Positions 9,200-17,268 of a stretch of DNA of 64,000 bases are shown in pieces. Both the position numbers and the translations under genes were made by a program. Source of the stretch: an uncultured Victivallis sp. (GTDB taxonomy: Bacteria > Verrucomicrobiota > Lentisphaeria > Victivallales > Victivallaceae); the NCBI GenBank assembly GCA_944389815.1, contig CALXNS010000087.1, positions 20,878 through 84,877 on the forward strand, read 5' to 3'. Under the pieces are notes generated by a model. The model ran no database searches. It worked only from the letters and a program-made list of their open reading frames with translations, and had not been told where the DNA came from. The stretch's first letter is position 1. Every line of letters begins with the position of its first letter.

Positions 9200-9795
9200 G
9201 GTTCCATTGCCTCTGCTTGGTCGATTAATTCACAAATCTGCAGCTCAAGTTCTTCACGGGGGCCGTTGTTGATCAAAGCGAAATCCGCCCGTTCGAGTTT
9301 TTTATCGGGATCGAGCTGCCGCGCTTCCCGAAGCCGGATTTCCGAATCGGTGAAATTCCGGTATTGCCGCAGTCGGGCGTGACGGATCTCCGTTGTCGCC
9401 CAGAGCACGGCCACATGATCGACGCCGAACGAGATTCCCGCTTCGTAAAGAAGTGGAATTTCCACTGCGCCGTTGCTTTTTTCCGCGCGCCATTGCGCGG
9501 TCAAGTCGAGAATCTTCCGCAGCAATGCCGGATAGAGCATCGCCGTCAATTGTGCGAGTTCGTCCGGATCGGCGAAGACGATCCGCGCCACCTTGCGCCG
9601 ATCCGGCGTGCCGTCCGGCGCGAGAACTCCGCCGCCCCAGCGCCGCGCCATTGCGCGAACCGGCTCCGAATCAGGATCGGCGTAAAGTTCATGACAGAGC
9701 TGATCCGCGTCGGTCGTCCGCCAGTTGTGCGCGGCAAATGCCGTCAGCGCGGCGCTTTTGCCGCAGCCGATTGCACCGGTAATTCCTAAAATCAT
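9178..9795 (-). CDS. coaE: Dephospho-CoA kinase
   Basis: 205 residues. Catalyses the last step of coenzyme A synthesis, phosphorylation of the 3' hydroxyl of dephospho-CoA. Seen: P-loop GAIGCGKS at residues 6-13, [10 protein letters not shown], then IPLLYEAG and the C-terminal DFALINNG found in the family. First gene of the minus-strand group coaE-rho-ftsB-like; its 3' end overlaps the start of rho, implying coupled translation. Confidence 0.94.
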   Translation of the reverse strand: MILGITGAIGCGKSAALTAFAAHNWRTTDADQLCHELYADPDSEPVRAMARRWGGGVLAPDGTPDRRKVARIVFADPDELAQLTAMLYPALLRKILDLTAQWRAEKSNGAVEIPLLYEAGISFGVDHVAVLWATTEIRHARLRQYRNFTDSEIRLREARQLDPDKKLERADFALINNGPREELELQICELIDQAEAMEPWTKTKI

Positions 9796-9906
9796 AATAA
9801 TTTGAAAACCATCCGGGTATTTCGCTCCGCCCCGCTTGAAAAAGAAAAGCGCAGAATGAAAGCCGCATCGACTTGCTTATGTGGAAAATTCAGACATAGA
9901 AACCAG

Positions 9907-9934
9907 TTGAAACAACCGGTGTTGCTGTTATAAT
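9907..9934 (+). promoter_or_regulatory. Promoter of the NUDIX gene
   Basis: TTGAAA (9907-9912), 16 bases, TATAAT (9929-9934). Transcription should begin near 9941, about 100 bases ahead of the gene. Confidence 0.7.
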
Positions 9935-9936
9935 AA

Positions 9937-9958
9937 CTTGAAAATGCGATTTTTCAAG
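9937..9958. promoter_or_regulatory. Inverted repeat at the predicted start of transcription
   Basis: CTTGAAAA (9937-9944) and TTTTCAAG (9951-9958) are perfect 8-base arms around TGCGAT. It begins two bases after the -10 box, where a repressor would block initiation. It could also be a short hairpin at the RNA 5' end. Confidence 0.45.
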
Positions 9959-10043
9959 TGCATTTTAAATAAAAAGCACAAAAACCGGGCATTTTTTTCC
10001 CGATTCGGTCCCGGTTTGCGGAAATCAATATGGAATCTGGAGA

Positions 10044-10616
10044 ATGAAACAGCAGAAAGTCATCGGAAGCCGCACGCTCGGAGCCGGGCGTTATCTCACA
10101 CTCAGGGAACTGGAGTTCATCGACGATCGCGGTCGTCGCCGGAAATGGGAGAGCGCCGACCGCTCCGGCGCCGGCGCGGCGGCGTTTCTTGTGGCGGTCA
10201 TTCAACCGGAGGACGAATTGCTGCTGGTGCGGCAGTTCCGTCCGCCGACGGGGAAATGGATGCTCGAATTCCCGGCCGGGCTGATCGAACCGGGCGAGAC
10301 GCCGGCGGAGACCGCGGAACGCGAACTCTATGAGGAAACCGGTTATCGCGGCAGAGTTTGTTCGGTCAGCAATCCCGGATACAGTTCGCCCGGATTGACC
10401 GGCGAACCGATCACGATGGTGACCATGGAGATCGATGGAAGCGCGTTTCGCGCCGGCGAGGTGGAGAATCATCCGGAGGATTCCGAATGCATCGAATGCT
10501 TCCGGGTTCCGCGCCGGAATCTGGCCGCGTTCATCCGCGAACAGGAGGCGCAGAACGTCGGGGTGGACACCAAGCTTTACGTCTATGCGCTGGCGCTCGC
10601 GTTTCCGCTCAGATGA
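10044..10616 (+). CDS. NUDIX hydrolase, ADP-ribose pyrophosphatase type
   Basis: 190 residues. The full Nudix box is present: G-X5-E-X7-REL-X-EE-X-GY, in GLIEPGETPAETAERELYEE. Upstream are LLLVRQFRPPTGKWMLEFPAG, the pattern of ADP-ribose or nucleoside-diphosphate-sugar pyrophosphatases, which split ADP-ribose into AMP and ribose 5-phosphate with Mg. The substrate is inferred from the family and not shown by the sequence. A GGAG lies only one base ahead of the ATG, unusually close. The gene stands alone with its own promoter. Confidence 0.85.
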   Translation: MKQQKVIGSRTLGAGRYLTLRELEFIDDRGRRRKWESADRSGAGAAAFLVAVIQPEDELLLVRQFRPPTGKWMLEFPAGLIEPGETPAETAERELYEETGYRGRVCSVSNPGYSSPGLTGEPITMVTMEIDGSAFRAGEVENHPEDSECIECFRVPRRNLAAFIREQEAQNVGVDTKLYVYALALAFPLR

Positions 10617-10645
10617 AAAATTTCGGAAATATTCTTTTCCGGCGC

Positions 10646-10674
10646 TTGCATTCCCGGAATCGCCCGGTTATAGT
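10646..10674 (+). promoter_or_regulatory. Promoter of the RAM-domain gene
   Basis: TTGCAT (10646-10651), 17 bases, TATAGT (10669-10674). The leader to the gene would be about 60 bases. Confidence 0.65.
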
Positions 10675-10739
10675 TAGGGCGGAGCGGGACGGCGGTTCCG
10701 CTTCGGCGAAGTTCAATATTCTGAACCAAGGGAGAGTGT

Positions 10740-11018
10740 GTGAAAATGGTTACTGGAATCGTCCTGGTCAATGTGGAACGTGCGATGATCCGCACCGTGA
10801 TTGAAGATCTGATGAAGATCGAGGGCGTCTCGGAAGTTTATGCCGTGGCGGGGGAATACGATCTGGTTGTCATGATCCGTGTGCAGAGCAATGCCGAGCT
10901 GGCCGACATCATTGCGTCGCGCATGACGCACGACATCAATGGAATCATTCATACCAAGACATTGGTGACTCTCAATTCCTATGCGAAAATCGATCTGGAA
11001 AAGGTATTTTTAGGCTGA
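10740..11018 (+). CDS. Stand-alone Lrp/AsnC ligand-binding (RAM) domain protein
   Basis: 92 residues, consisting only of the C-terminal amino-acid-binding domain of Lrp/AsnC regulators: VTGIVLVNVE, EGVSEVYAVAGEYDLVVMIRV, ELADIIASRM, IIHTKTLVTLN. The DNA-binding domain is absent, as in the known stand-alone RAM family, whose members form dimers or larger rings and may bind amino acids. GTG at 10740 (GGGAG five bases ahead) or ATG at 10746 can start it. It has its own promoter and terminator. The ligand and the regulated process are unknown. Confidence 0.85.
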   Translation: MKMVTGIVLVNVERAMIRTVIEDLMKIEGVSEVYAVAGEYDLVVMIRVQSNAELADIIASRMTHDINGIIHTKTLVTLNSYAKIDLEKVFLG

Positions 11019-11050
11019 GCATTTCGCCGTCACCGACGGATTTGTTTTCA

Positions 11051-11079
11051 CGGCCGGAAGAAAATCCGGCCGTTTTTTT
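11051..11079 (+). terminator. Intrinsic terminator of the RAM-domain gene
   Basis: CGGCCGG (11051-11057) and CCGGCCG (11066-11072) with an 8-base loop, followed by seven T. Confidence 0.9.
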
Positions 11080-11180
11080 GTATTCGGAACTTGCCAAAGC
11101 GTCGCCCTGCCTGTAAATTATTTCATGAGATCGACGTGGAAGTTGTTTCATCAGAATCAAGCGACGGAGGATAAAATAAG

Positions 11181-11762
11181 ATGCGCGTTGCATTGCTGTT
11201 CGCATGCCTGGCGGCGGCGGTTTCGTTTTTCCTCGGCGGCTGTGCCGAACCGGTGGTTTTTTCCGAGGTGTTCCAGCAGAAACAGGGCGAGAAGCTCTAC
11301 ACGAGGTACAACATCTGGTACACGGATCCGGGGAACATCAGCTGCCTGAATATCCAGTCCGGAAATATATTGCCGATCGGCAGCGAAATCGAACCGGTCG
11401 GAACCAACGTCCGCAATCAGATCATTTTCAAAGATACGGCAGGTCAGGAGTACCGGATCAAATTCGACGCCGGGTACCGCCTCTGCACGATGCGCGACTT
11501 CATCGCCTACACCTTTACGACCGAGCCGCCGTCGGAATTTCTTCGTGACGTGCCGGAGGCGGCGCTGACCCGTATTCATCGCGGCGAGGTGGTTCCCGGG
11601 ATGAGCCGCGCCGAAGTGCTTTTCGCCTACGGCCCGCCGCCGGCGATCCGGACGCCCAATCTGCGCAACGAGAGCTGGATCTACTGGTACGGTTCCGACA
11701 ACCAGAGCGTCCGGGTGGTCTTCCGTGGCGACAAGGTCCGCAACATCATCAAGGCGGAATGA
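11181..11762 (+). CDS. Lipoprotein with SmpA/BamE-like C-terminal domain
   Basis: 193 residues. Signal peptide ends in the lipobox LGGC (Cys21), so a lipid anchor is expected. The C-terminal part (IHRGEVVPGMSRAEVLFAYGPP, then SWIYWYGSDNQSVRVVFRGDKV) has the pattern of the SmpA/OmlA/BamE fold, in which the segment G-M-s-x-x-E-V is followed by a proline-rich turn and an aromatic strand. The middle (residues 25-130) I do not recognise. GGAGG lies 10 bases ahead of the ATG. The stop overlaps the murF start as ATGA, so the two are translationally coupled. An outer-membrane assembly role is inference only. Confidence 0.7.
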   Translation: MRVALLFACLAAAVSFFLGGCAEPVVFSEVFQQKQGEKLYTRYNIWYTDPGNISCLNIQSGNILPIGSEIEPVGTNVRNQIIFKDTAGQEYRIKFDAGYRLCTMRDFIAYTFTTEPPSEFLRDVPEAALTRIHRGEVVPGMSRAEVLFAYGPPPAIRTPNLRNESWIYWYGSDNQSVRVVFRGDKVRNIIKAE

Positions 11763-13147
11763 ACGGGACGATGAACATTCCGGCCGGATTGTTTACCGGT
11801 GCAGAACTGGCCGCCGCGACCGGCGGACGCTGGCTCGGCGGCACGGCGGTGGAGCGTGTGACGGGCGTCTGCACGGATACACGGCAGGACGGAAGCGGAA
11901 AACTTTTTCTCGCACTGACGGGGGAGCGGTTTGACGCGCACGATTTTCTGGCGGATGCCGTCGCATCCGGCTGTGCCGCGCTCTGTGTGGCGGAGAGCGC
12001 CCGCGGGAAGGTGCCGGCGGATTGTCCCGTGCCGGTATTGCTGACGAAGGATACGCTTCATGCCTATCAGGCGCTGGGGCGGTTTCACCGGCGGCGGTTT
12101 CCGGAACTGCGGCTGGCTGCGGTGACCGGCAGTGTCGGAAAAACCAGCGTCAAGGAGATGCTGCGGGCGATTTTTGCTGAAGCGTGCGGCGGAGACGAGG
12201 AGATGGTTCTTTCCACGTCCGGGAACACCAACAATCAGATCGGCGTGCCGCAGAATTTGCTGCGGCTGACGGCGGCGCACCGTTTCGCCGTCATCGAAAT
12301 GGGTACCAACCACCATGGGGAAATCGAACCGTTGAGCCGTTGTGCGGAGCCTTCGGCGGCGATCGTCAATTCCATCGCCCCCTGTCATCTGGAATTTCTG
12401 GGGGATCTGGCCGGCGTTGCCCGGGAGAAATCGCACATTTTCGATGCGCTTTCCGCAACGGGAACGGCGGTGATTCCGGCGGAGTGTCCGGCGCATGATG
12501 TTCTGGAAGCGGCCACGAAGAAATTCCGGTGCCTCCAGTTCGGGCGGGATGTCCGTGCGGAATACCGGGGCGGCGCACTGGATGGAAGTAGTTTTACACT
12601 GTATTTTCCCGATGGAAAGAATTTTACGATTCACTGGGCATTGACCGGGAGCCATCAGGCGTGCAACGCTTCCGCCGCGGCGGCGGCGGCGCTGGCACTC
12701 GGGATCTCCCCGGAGCTGATCGCCGCGGGGTTGACCCGGACGAAACTGCCCGGCATGCGTATGAAAATTACCGAGATCGCCGGTGTCTGTTACGTCAACG
12801 ACGCCTACAATGCCAATCCCGGCAGTATGCGTGCCGGATTTGAGTGGCTGGCGGAATTCGCGGATCCGGCGCGGCTGATATTGCTCCTGGGAGAGATGCG
12901 GGAACTCGGTGAAAGTTCGCGACGGGAACATGATTCCATCGTCGCAACTGCGCGGCGGCTTTTCCCGGGAGCGAAGATCATCACCGTCGGAAAGGAGTTC
13001 GCCGGACTGGATGCCGATGCGCATCTGGAAAATTCTCCGGCGGCGGCGGAGGTGCTTGGCCGGCTGGTTCGGTCCGGAACGCTGGTGTTCGCCAAGGGGT
13101 CGCGCGGCATCCGGCTGGAAGAGGCGCTTCCGGAGGCCGCGCGTTGA
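11759..13147 (+). CDS. murF: UDP-MurNAc-tripeptide--D-alanyl-D-alanine ligase
   Basis: 462 residues. Adds D-Ala-D-Ala to UDP-MurNAc-tripeptide in the cytoplasm. Seen: N-terminal domain with GVCTDTRQDGSGKLFLAL, P-loop VTGSVGKTSVKEM near 125, TSGNTNNQIGVP (MurF-specific), EMGTNHHGEIE, and the C-terminal YNANPGSMRAGFEWL with GEMRELGE. ATG at 11759 overlaps the preceding stop by 4 bases; ATG at 11771 is possible. murE follows after 112 bases, the reverse of the usual E-F order. Confidence 0.95.
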   Translation: MNGTMNIPAGLFTGAELAAATGGRWLGGTAVERVTGVCTDTRQDGSGKLFLALTGERFDAHDFLADAVASGCAALCVAESARGKVPADCPVPVLLTKDTLHAYQALGRFHRRRFPELRLAAVTGSVGKTSVKEMLRAIFAEACGGDEEMVLSTSGNTNNQIGVPQNLLRLTAAHRFAVIEMGTNHHGEIEPLSRCAEPSAAIVNSIAPCHLEFLGDLAGVAREKSHIFDALSATGTAVIPAECPAHDVLEAATKKFRCLQFGRDVRAEYRGGALDGSSFTLYFPDGKNFTIHWALTGSHQACNASAAAAAALALGISPELIAAGLTRTKLPGMRMKITEIAGVCYVNDAYNANPGSMRAGFEWLAEFADPARLILLLGEMRELGESSRREHDSIVATARRLFPGAKIITVGKEFAGLDADAHLENSPAAAEVLGRLVRSGTLVFAKGSRGIRLEEALPEAAR

Positions 13148-13259
13148 AGAAGATGAGGATGTCACTTCCGCGATGCATGAAACGTTGTGGCGGAAAAAAT
13201 TTGAATTCGAAGAGACGGCGGACTGCCGCCGGTCCCGGAAACGGGGGAGGAAACGGGAA

Positions 13260-14711
13260 ATGATTCGTTCATTTGAAGAGGCGCTGGGGCCGGTTTTCGT
13301 GGCACGGCATGGCTTGGATGGTTACGCACCGGGGCGGATTCTCAATGATTCGCGCAAAATTCTGCCGGGCGATATATTCATTGCGATTCCCGGAAGCCGG
13401 ATGGATGGACACGATTTCATTCCCGCCGCGATCCGCGCCGGAGCGCAGTGCGTGATTCACGAGAAGGATCTGGATGAATATCTGCCGAAAACCACTTACA
13501 TACAGGTCTCCGATGCGCATCGGGCCTACGCGCGCTGCTGCCGGGAGTTCTGCGGTCGTCCCGACGAGGTGGTGAAACTTTTCGGCGTAACCGGAACCAA
13601 CGGGAAGACCACGACGGCGTTTCTGCTCGAACATCTGCTGCGTGCGGGGGGGGTGCCGTGCGGTCTGGTTTCGTCCGTGGAGTATCGGGACGGGAAAATC
13701 GTCCGGCCGTCGACGCACACGACGCCGGAGTCGGGGGTTCTCTTCCCGCTGCTTGCGGAAATGCGCCGGAACGGATTGAAGGCGGCGGCGCTGGAAATTT
13801 CCAGTCATGCGCTCGATCAGGGGCGTTCTGCGGGGGCGTGGTTCCGGGTGGCGATCTTCACCAATCTGACCGGTGATCATCTCGATTATCACGGCGACAT
13901 GGAACATTATTATCAGGCGAAGAAGCGCCTGTTCACCGAACAACTCCATCCCGACGGCTGCGCGGTCATCAACATCGACGATCCCTACGGTCGGCGGCTG
14001 GCTTCCGAACTGACGGATCGGCGGATCATCACTTTCGGGACGGATGAATCGGCGGAGTGGGTCATTCAGGAGCAGACGTTGACGGAAAACGCCTCCAGTT
14101 TCCGTCTGGCCGGAAGGGAGCGCGCCTTCGATATCGGCAGCAATCTGATCGGCGAACACAACATACACAATCTTGCCGGGGCGCTTCTGGCGGTGCTGGA
14201 TTTCGGCCTGACTCCGGAAGCGATCGACAATGCGCTTGCCGAACCAATCCGGATTCCGGGGCGGCTGGAGGCGTTCAAACTCTCGACCGGGGCGACGGCG
14301 TATGTCGATTACGCCCACACGGACGATGCGCTTGAGCACGTGTTGTCGCTCTTGCGGAAGATTTCCCGCGGCCGTGTGATCGTCGTCTTCGGCGCGGGCG
14401 GCGACCGCGACCGGAGCAAACGGCCCCGCATGGGAAGAGCGGCGGCGCATCATGCCGATCTGGCGATCGTGACCAGCGACAATCCGCGCAGTGAAAATCC
14501 GCAGACCATCATCAACGAGATCGTCGCCGGGATGCCGCCGAAGTTCGACTACGAAATCGAACCCGACCGCAAGAAGGCGATTCAGCGTGCGGTATTCCTT
14601 TCACGTCCCGACGATCTCATATTGATCGCGGGCAAGGGCCACGAAACGTATCAGGAAATCGCCGGCGTGCGGAGCCATTTCGACGACCGCGAGATCGTCA
14701 GGGAACTTTGA
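13260..14711 (+). CDS. murE: UDP-MurNAc-L-Ala-D-Glu--meso-diaminopimelate ligase
   Basis: 483 residues. Adds the third amino acid of the wall peptide. Seen: DSRKILPGDIFIAIPG, P-loop GVTGTNGKTTT, THTTPES, EISSHALDQGR, FTNLTGDHLDYHGDMEHYYQAK, and TSDNPRSENP. The DNPR motif binds meso-diaminopimelate and argues against a lysine-adding enzyme. The ATG at 13260 has GGGGAGG at good spacing; the frame runs open to 12909 but that overlaps murF and is not MurE-like. The last 14 bases overlap the end of the convergent MlaA fusion gene. Confidence 0.96.
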   Translation: MIRSFEEALGPVFVARHGLDGYAPGRILNDSRKILPGDIFIAIPGSRMDGHDFIPAAIRAGAQCVIHEKDLDEYLPKTTYIQVSDAHRAYARCCREFCGRPDEVVKLFGVTGTNGKTTTAFLLEHLLRAGGVPCGLVSSVEYRDGKIVRPSTHTTPESGVLFPLLAEMRRNGLKAAALEISSHALDQGRSAGAWFRVAIFTNLTGDHLDYHGDMEHYYQAKKRLFTEQLHPDGCAVINIDDPYGRRLASELTDRRIITFGTDESAEWVIQEQTLTENASSFRLAGRERAFDIGSNLIGEHNIHNLAGALLAVLDFGLTPEAIDNALAEPIRIPGRLEAFKLSTGATAYVDYAHTDDALEHVLSLLRKISRGRVIVVFGAGGDRDRSKRPRMGRAAAHHADLAIVTSDNPRSENPQTIINEIVAGMPPKFDYEIEPDRKKAIQRAVFLSRPDDLILIAGKGHETYQEIAGVRSHFDDREIVREL

Positions 14712-17076
14712 TCGCGTCGAGAATTTCCTGCTGAACTGTCGTCACGTAGAGGTTGCCGAGGTGGCCGCCGTGATCGAACCAGGTCAGGCGGCTGCCCATT
14801 GTCCGGTCGAGGAATTGGCGGTCTTCTTCCGTCAGCAGCAGATCGTCGTAATTGTGGAGAATCCGGACGTTCGGGTTGCGGTGCAATGATTCTTCCATCG
14901 AACGCAATCCGGAGAGGCGGTAGAGTTCGGCGAGATCGAGTTCGGGATATTCGGTGGGCGCGAGAATTTTCTCGGCGTATTCCTTGTAACTGATCTGATC
15001 AATCTCCAGATAAAGCCGGTTGCGGTCTCCCCATTTGTAAGGGGTTTTGAGAGATTCGAGCGGCCGGTTCCGATGCGCGGTGAGGAGGAGGCTCCGCAAC
15101 GGCATCCGGAAATAGAGCGCCGCCAGATAATCGGCCTGTTCCGCAGTGATCGGCGCGCGGTAATCGAATGCTGCGCCCTCTTTCGCCTCCGGATCGTACG
15201 GCGGATATTGGCGGGCCATGGCGAGGAACGCCTTTCCGGCGGCGTCGGTGAGTTTTTCGAGAGCCTGTTCCTGATTCCAGGCGGCGCTGCCGGCGGTCAA
15301 CGCATCGGCGATCTCCAGCGCGTTGCCGAGTTCAACCGGAGGATTGATGGCGACGAACCGGCTGATGCCGAGGGTGTTTTCCATTTCCTCAAGTTCGGCG
15401 ATCTTGAGCGTGTGCACACCGCCGAGGGAGTAACCGAGAAGAGAGATGTCCCAGTCGGAAATGCCGGTCTCTTCCCGGATGTCCGCCTTGACTGAATGCA
15501 GCACCTGACGGATCATTTCGGCATCTCCGGGAACGAATCCGGGAAGTCGCCCGCTCGCGGTGTAGAACTGCCAGCTGAAAGTGCTGTCGAGCGCTGCGAC
15601 GGCGTAACCGTTGCGGTGGGCGAGTTCCGCGAGCGCGGTCGTGGTCATGCCGAAATAATTTCCGCCGATGCCGGGCAGCAGCACCAGCAGCCGATGGCGG
15701 GGCGCGGGCGGAGTGGGAACGTCCGGATTGCCATCCTCGCCGCCTGACGTGACGGGTTCGTCGTCCGCATCCTCTTTTTCCGCAGCGGCCCAGAAGCCGT
15801 AACGGATCGGTTCGGCGTCTTCGCCGAACGGATAAATTTTGCGGTCATCGCACTGTTTGCTGAAGTCGGAGTTGAAGACCGACAACCGGAAATACCACGG
15901 GTCGTCGTTGTTTTCCGCCTGAAACATTACGACACGCAACGTGTCGAGAATTGCGCTCTCCCCCCGGTACCCCGGAATCGTCCGCCAGTTTGCCGTAAGT
16001 TCCGCCGGTTTGTCGGCGGCTGTTTCCATGGGGGCGGGATTTTCCGTTTCCTGTTCCTGCGGCATGGCGGCGGCGACGGTGACGGTTTCATTTCCAGATG
16101 TGGTGTTTGAAGGAACAACTTCCTCTGTGGAAGTAATTTGAATTTCCATTTCTTCTGCATTCTGCGCATCCTGCGCTTCCTGCTCCTCCGCCGCAATTTG
16201 AACTTGTTCCGCCATGTCCTGCGCCTCCGGAGCATCTGGTGCATCCTCCGCGATTTGAACTTGTTCATCGGTCGGAAGCGGTTCTGCTTCAACGTTCGGT
16301 GTTTTTTCCTGTGCTTTTCGGGCGGCGGCCGCGGCGTTTTTCGCATGCCAGAAATATTGCTGGAGCAGGAGCTCGCGGCGCAGCACCATGAGTTCACGAT
16401 AGGATTTGTAGGGATCCGCGCTGCCCTGGACCACCGGTGTGTAGGCGCGGTGCGCGACGACCATGCGGTTGAGCGCGGTGGCGTATCCCGCGAACGGGAT
16501 GTAGGTTTTGAGGTCGAAGGCGATGTCGAAGATGCTGCCGACCGAGTCGCGGACGTTGACCGACGACATCAAAGGCAGCATGAAGGTGCACCCCGGTCCG
16601 ATGCCCCATGCGGCGAAGGTCTGCCCGAAATCCGAATCCGTCGAATAAATGTCGAACCAGGCTCCTGCCGGATCGAACAATCCGGCAATGCCGATGGTGG
16701 TATTGATGAGGAAACGCATGGTTTCATCTCCGGCGCCCTCCCATTCGGCGCGGGCCAGGCAGCTGAACGCCCGGGCGGGAAATTCGAGATTGACGCAGAG
16801 ATTGTCGAATTTTTCAATTGCGGGCCGCGGCAGGATCGACGTGTAAACTCTGCCGAGCGGATCGACGAAGTAATTCATCACGAAATCCGTGCAGGCGAAC
16901 ATCGAACGGTTGAAGCCTTCGATGGGATCATCTCCGGCGAGGGTGTTCTCCAGTTCGGATGCCGTCCACGGGGTGCCGTGCGGTTCGGGATCGGGATCGG
17001 TCACGGCGCAGCCGCAGGCAAGAAACAGGAAAAGAACGGGAAGCACCAGCCATGTAACAATGTTTTTCGCCGCCAT
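14698..17076 (-). CDS. MlaA-family lipoprotein fused to an alpha/beta hydrolase
   Basis: 792 residues, about three times a normal MlaA. Lipoprotein signal ends at Cys21 or Cys23 (FLACGC). Residues 40-245 are MlaA/VacJ: DDPIEGFNRSMFACTDFV, PARAFSCL, FLINTTIGIAGLFDPA, DFGQTFAAWGIGPGCTFMLP and DPYKSYRELM. MlaA removes phospholipid from the outer leaflet of the outer membrane. Residues 255-355 are an acidic linker with imperfect repeats (EQVQIAE twice, AQDAQNAEE). Residues 460-790 are an alpha/beta hydrolase: LLVLLPGIGGNYFG, nucleophile elbow GYSLGG (Ser550) and a likely catalytic His near FDHGGH. GGAGG precedes the ATG. Both halves are complete, so lipid transfer plus lipid or ester cleavage at the outer membrane is plausible; activity is inference. 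Confidence 0.85.
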   Translation of the reverse strand: MAAKNIVTWLVLPVLFLFLACGCAVTDPDPEPHGTPWTASELENTLAGDDPIEGFNRSMFACTDFVMNYFVDPLGRVYTSILPRPAIEKFDNLCVNLEFPARAFSCLARAEWEGAGDETMRFLINTTIGIAGLFDPAGAWFDIYSTDSDFGQTFAAWGIGPGCTFMLPLMSSVNVRDSVGSIFDIAFDLKTYIPFAGYATALNRMVVAHRAYTPVVQGSADPYKSYRELMVLRRELLLQQYFWHAKNAAAAARKAQEKTPNVEAEPLPTDEQVQIAEDAPDAPEAQDMAEQVQIAAEEQEAQDAQNAEEMEIQITSTEEVVPSNTTSGNETVTVAAAMPQEQETENPAPMETAADKPAELTANWRTIPGYRGESAILDTLRVVMFQAENNDDPWYFRLSVFNSDFSKQCDDRKIYPFGEDAEPIRYGFWAAAEKEDADDEPVTSGGEDGNPDVPTPPAPRHRLLVLLPGIGGNYFGMTTTALAELAHRNGYAVAALDSTFSWQFYTASGRLPGFVPGDAEMIRQVLHSVKADIREETGISDWDISLLGYSLGGVHTLKIAELEEMENTLGISRFVAINPPVELGNALEIADALTAGSAAWNQEQALEKLTDAAGKAFLAMARQYPPYDPEAKEGAAFDYRAPITAEQADYLAALYFRMPLRSLLLTAHRNRPLESLKTPYKWGDRNRLYLEIDQISYKEYAEKILAPTEYPELDLAELYRLSGLRSMEESLHRNPNVRILHNYDDLLLTEEDRQFLDRTMGSRLTWFDHGGHLGNLYVTTVQQEILDAIKVP

Positions 17077-17157
17077 TACGCATCCTCCGGGGATGAAATC
17101 AATACTGCTGTCTTCTTTCGGAGAACCGGCCGTTTCCGGTTCCGGGAATATATTTTT

Positions 17158-17186
17158 AATATATCGCCGCGTGAAACAAAGTTCAA
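17158..17186 (-). promoter_or_regulatory. Promoter of the MlaA-hydrolase gene
   Basis: On the minus strand TTGAAC (17181-17186), 17 bases, TATATT (17158-17163). It is directly back to back with the ftsK promoter. Confidence 0.6.
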
Positions 17187-17188
17187 TG

Positions 17189-17216
17189 TTGCAATTGTCG
17201 AATGCGGGATTATATT
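17189..17216 (+). promoter_or_regulatory. Promoter of ftsK
   Basis: TTGCAA (17189-17194), 16 bases, TATATT (17211-17216), about 50 bases ahead of the ftsK start. Two bases separate its -35 box from the -35 box of the divergent promoter. Confidence 0.6.
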
Positions 17217-17268
17217 ACCGTCCGGACAGAATTTTTTCAACAGGCGGCGAGGTATTTCGGTATTCTCT

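Noticed and set aside
12909..13259. Upstream extension of the murE frame
   Set aside because: Lies within murF and the spacer; the ribosome site supports 13260.
16138..17268. Upstream extension of the ftsK frame
   Set aside because: Overlaps the MlaA fusion gene antisense and is not FtsK-like; the promoter at 17189-17216 supports a start at 17269.
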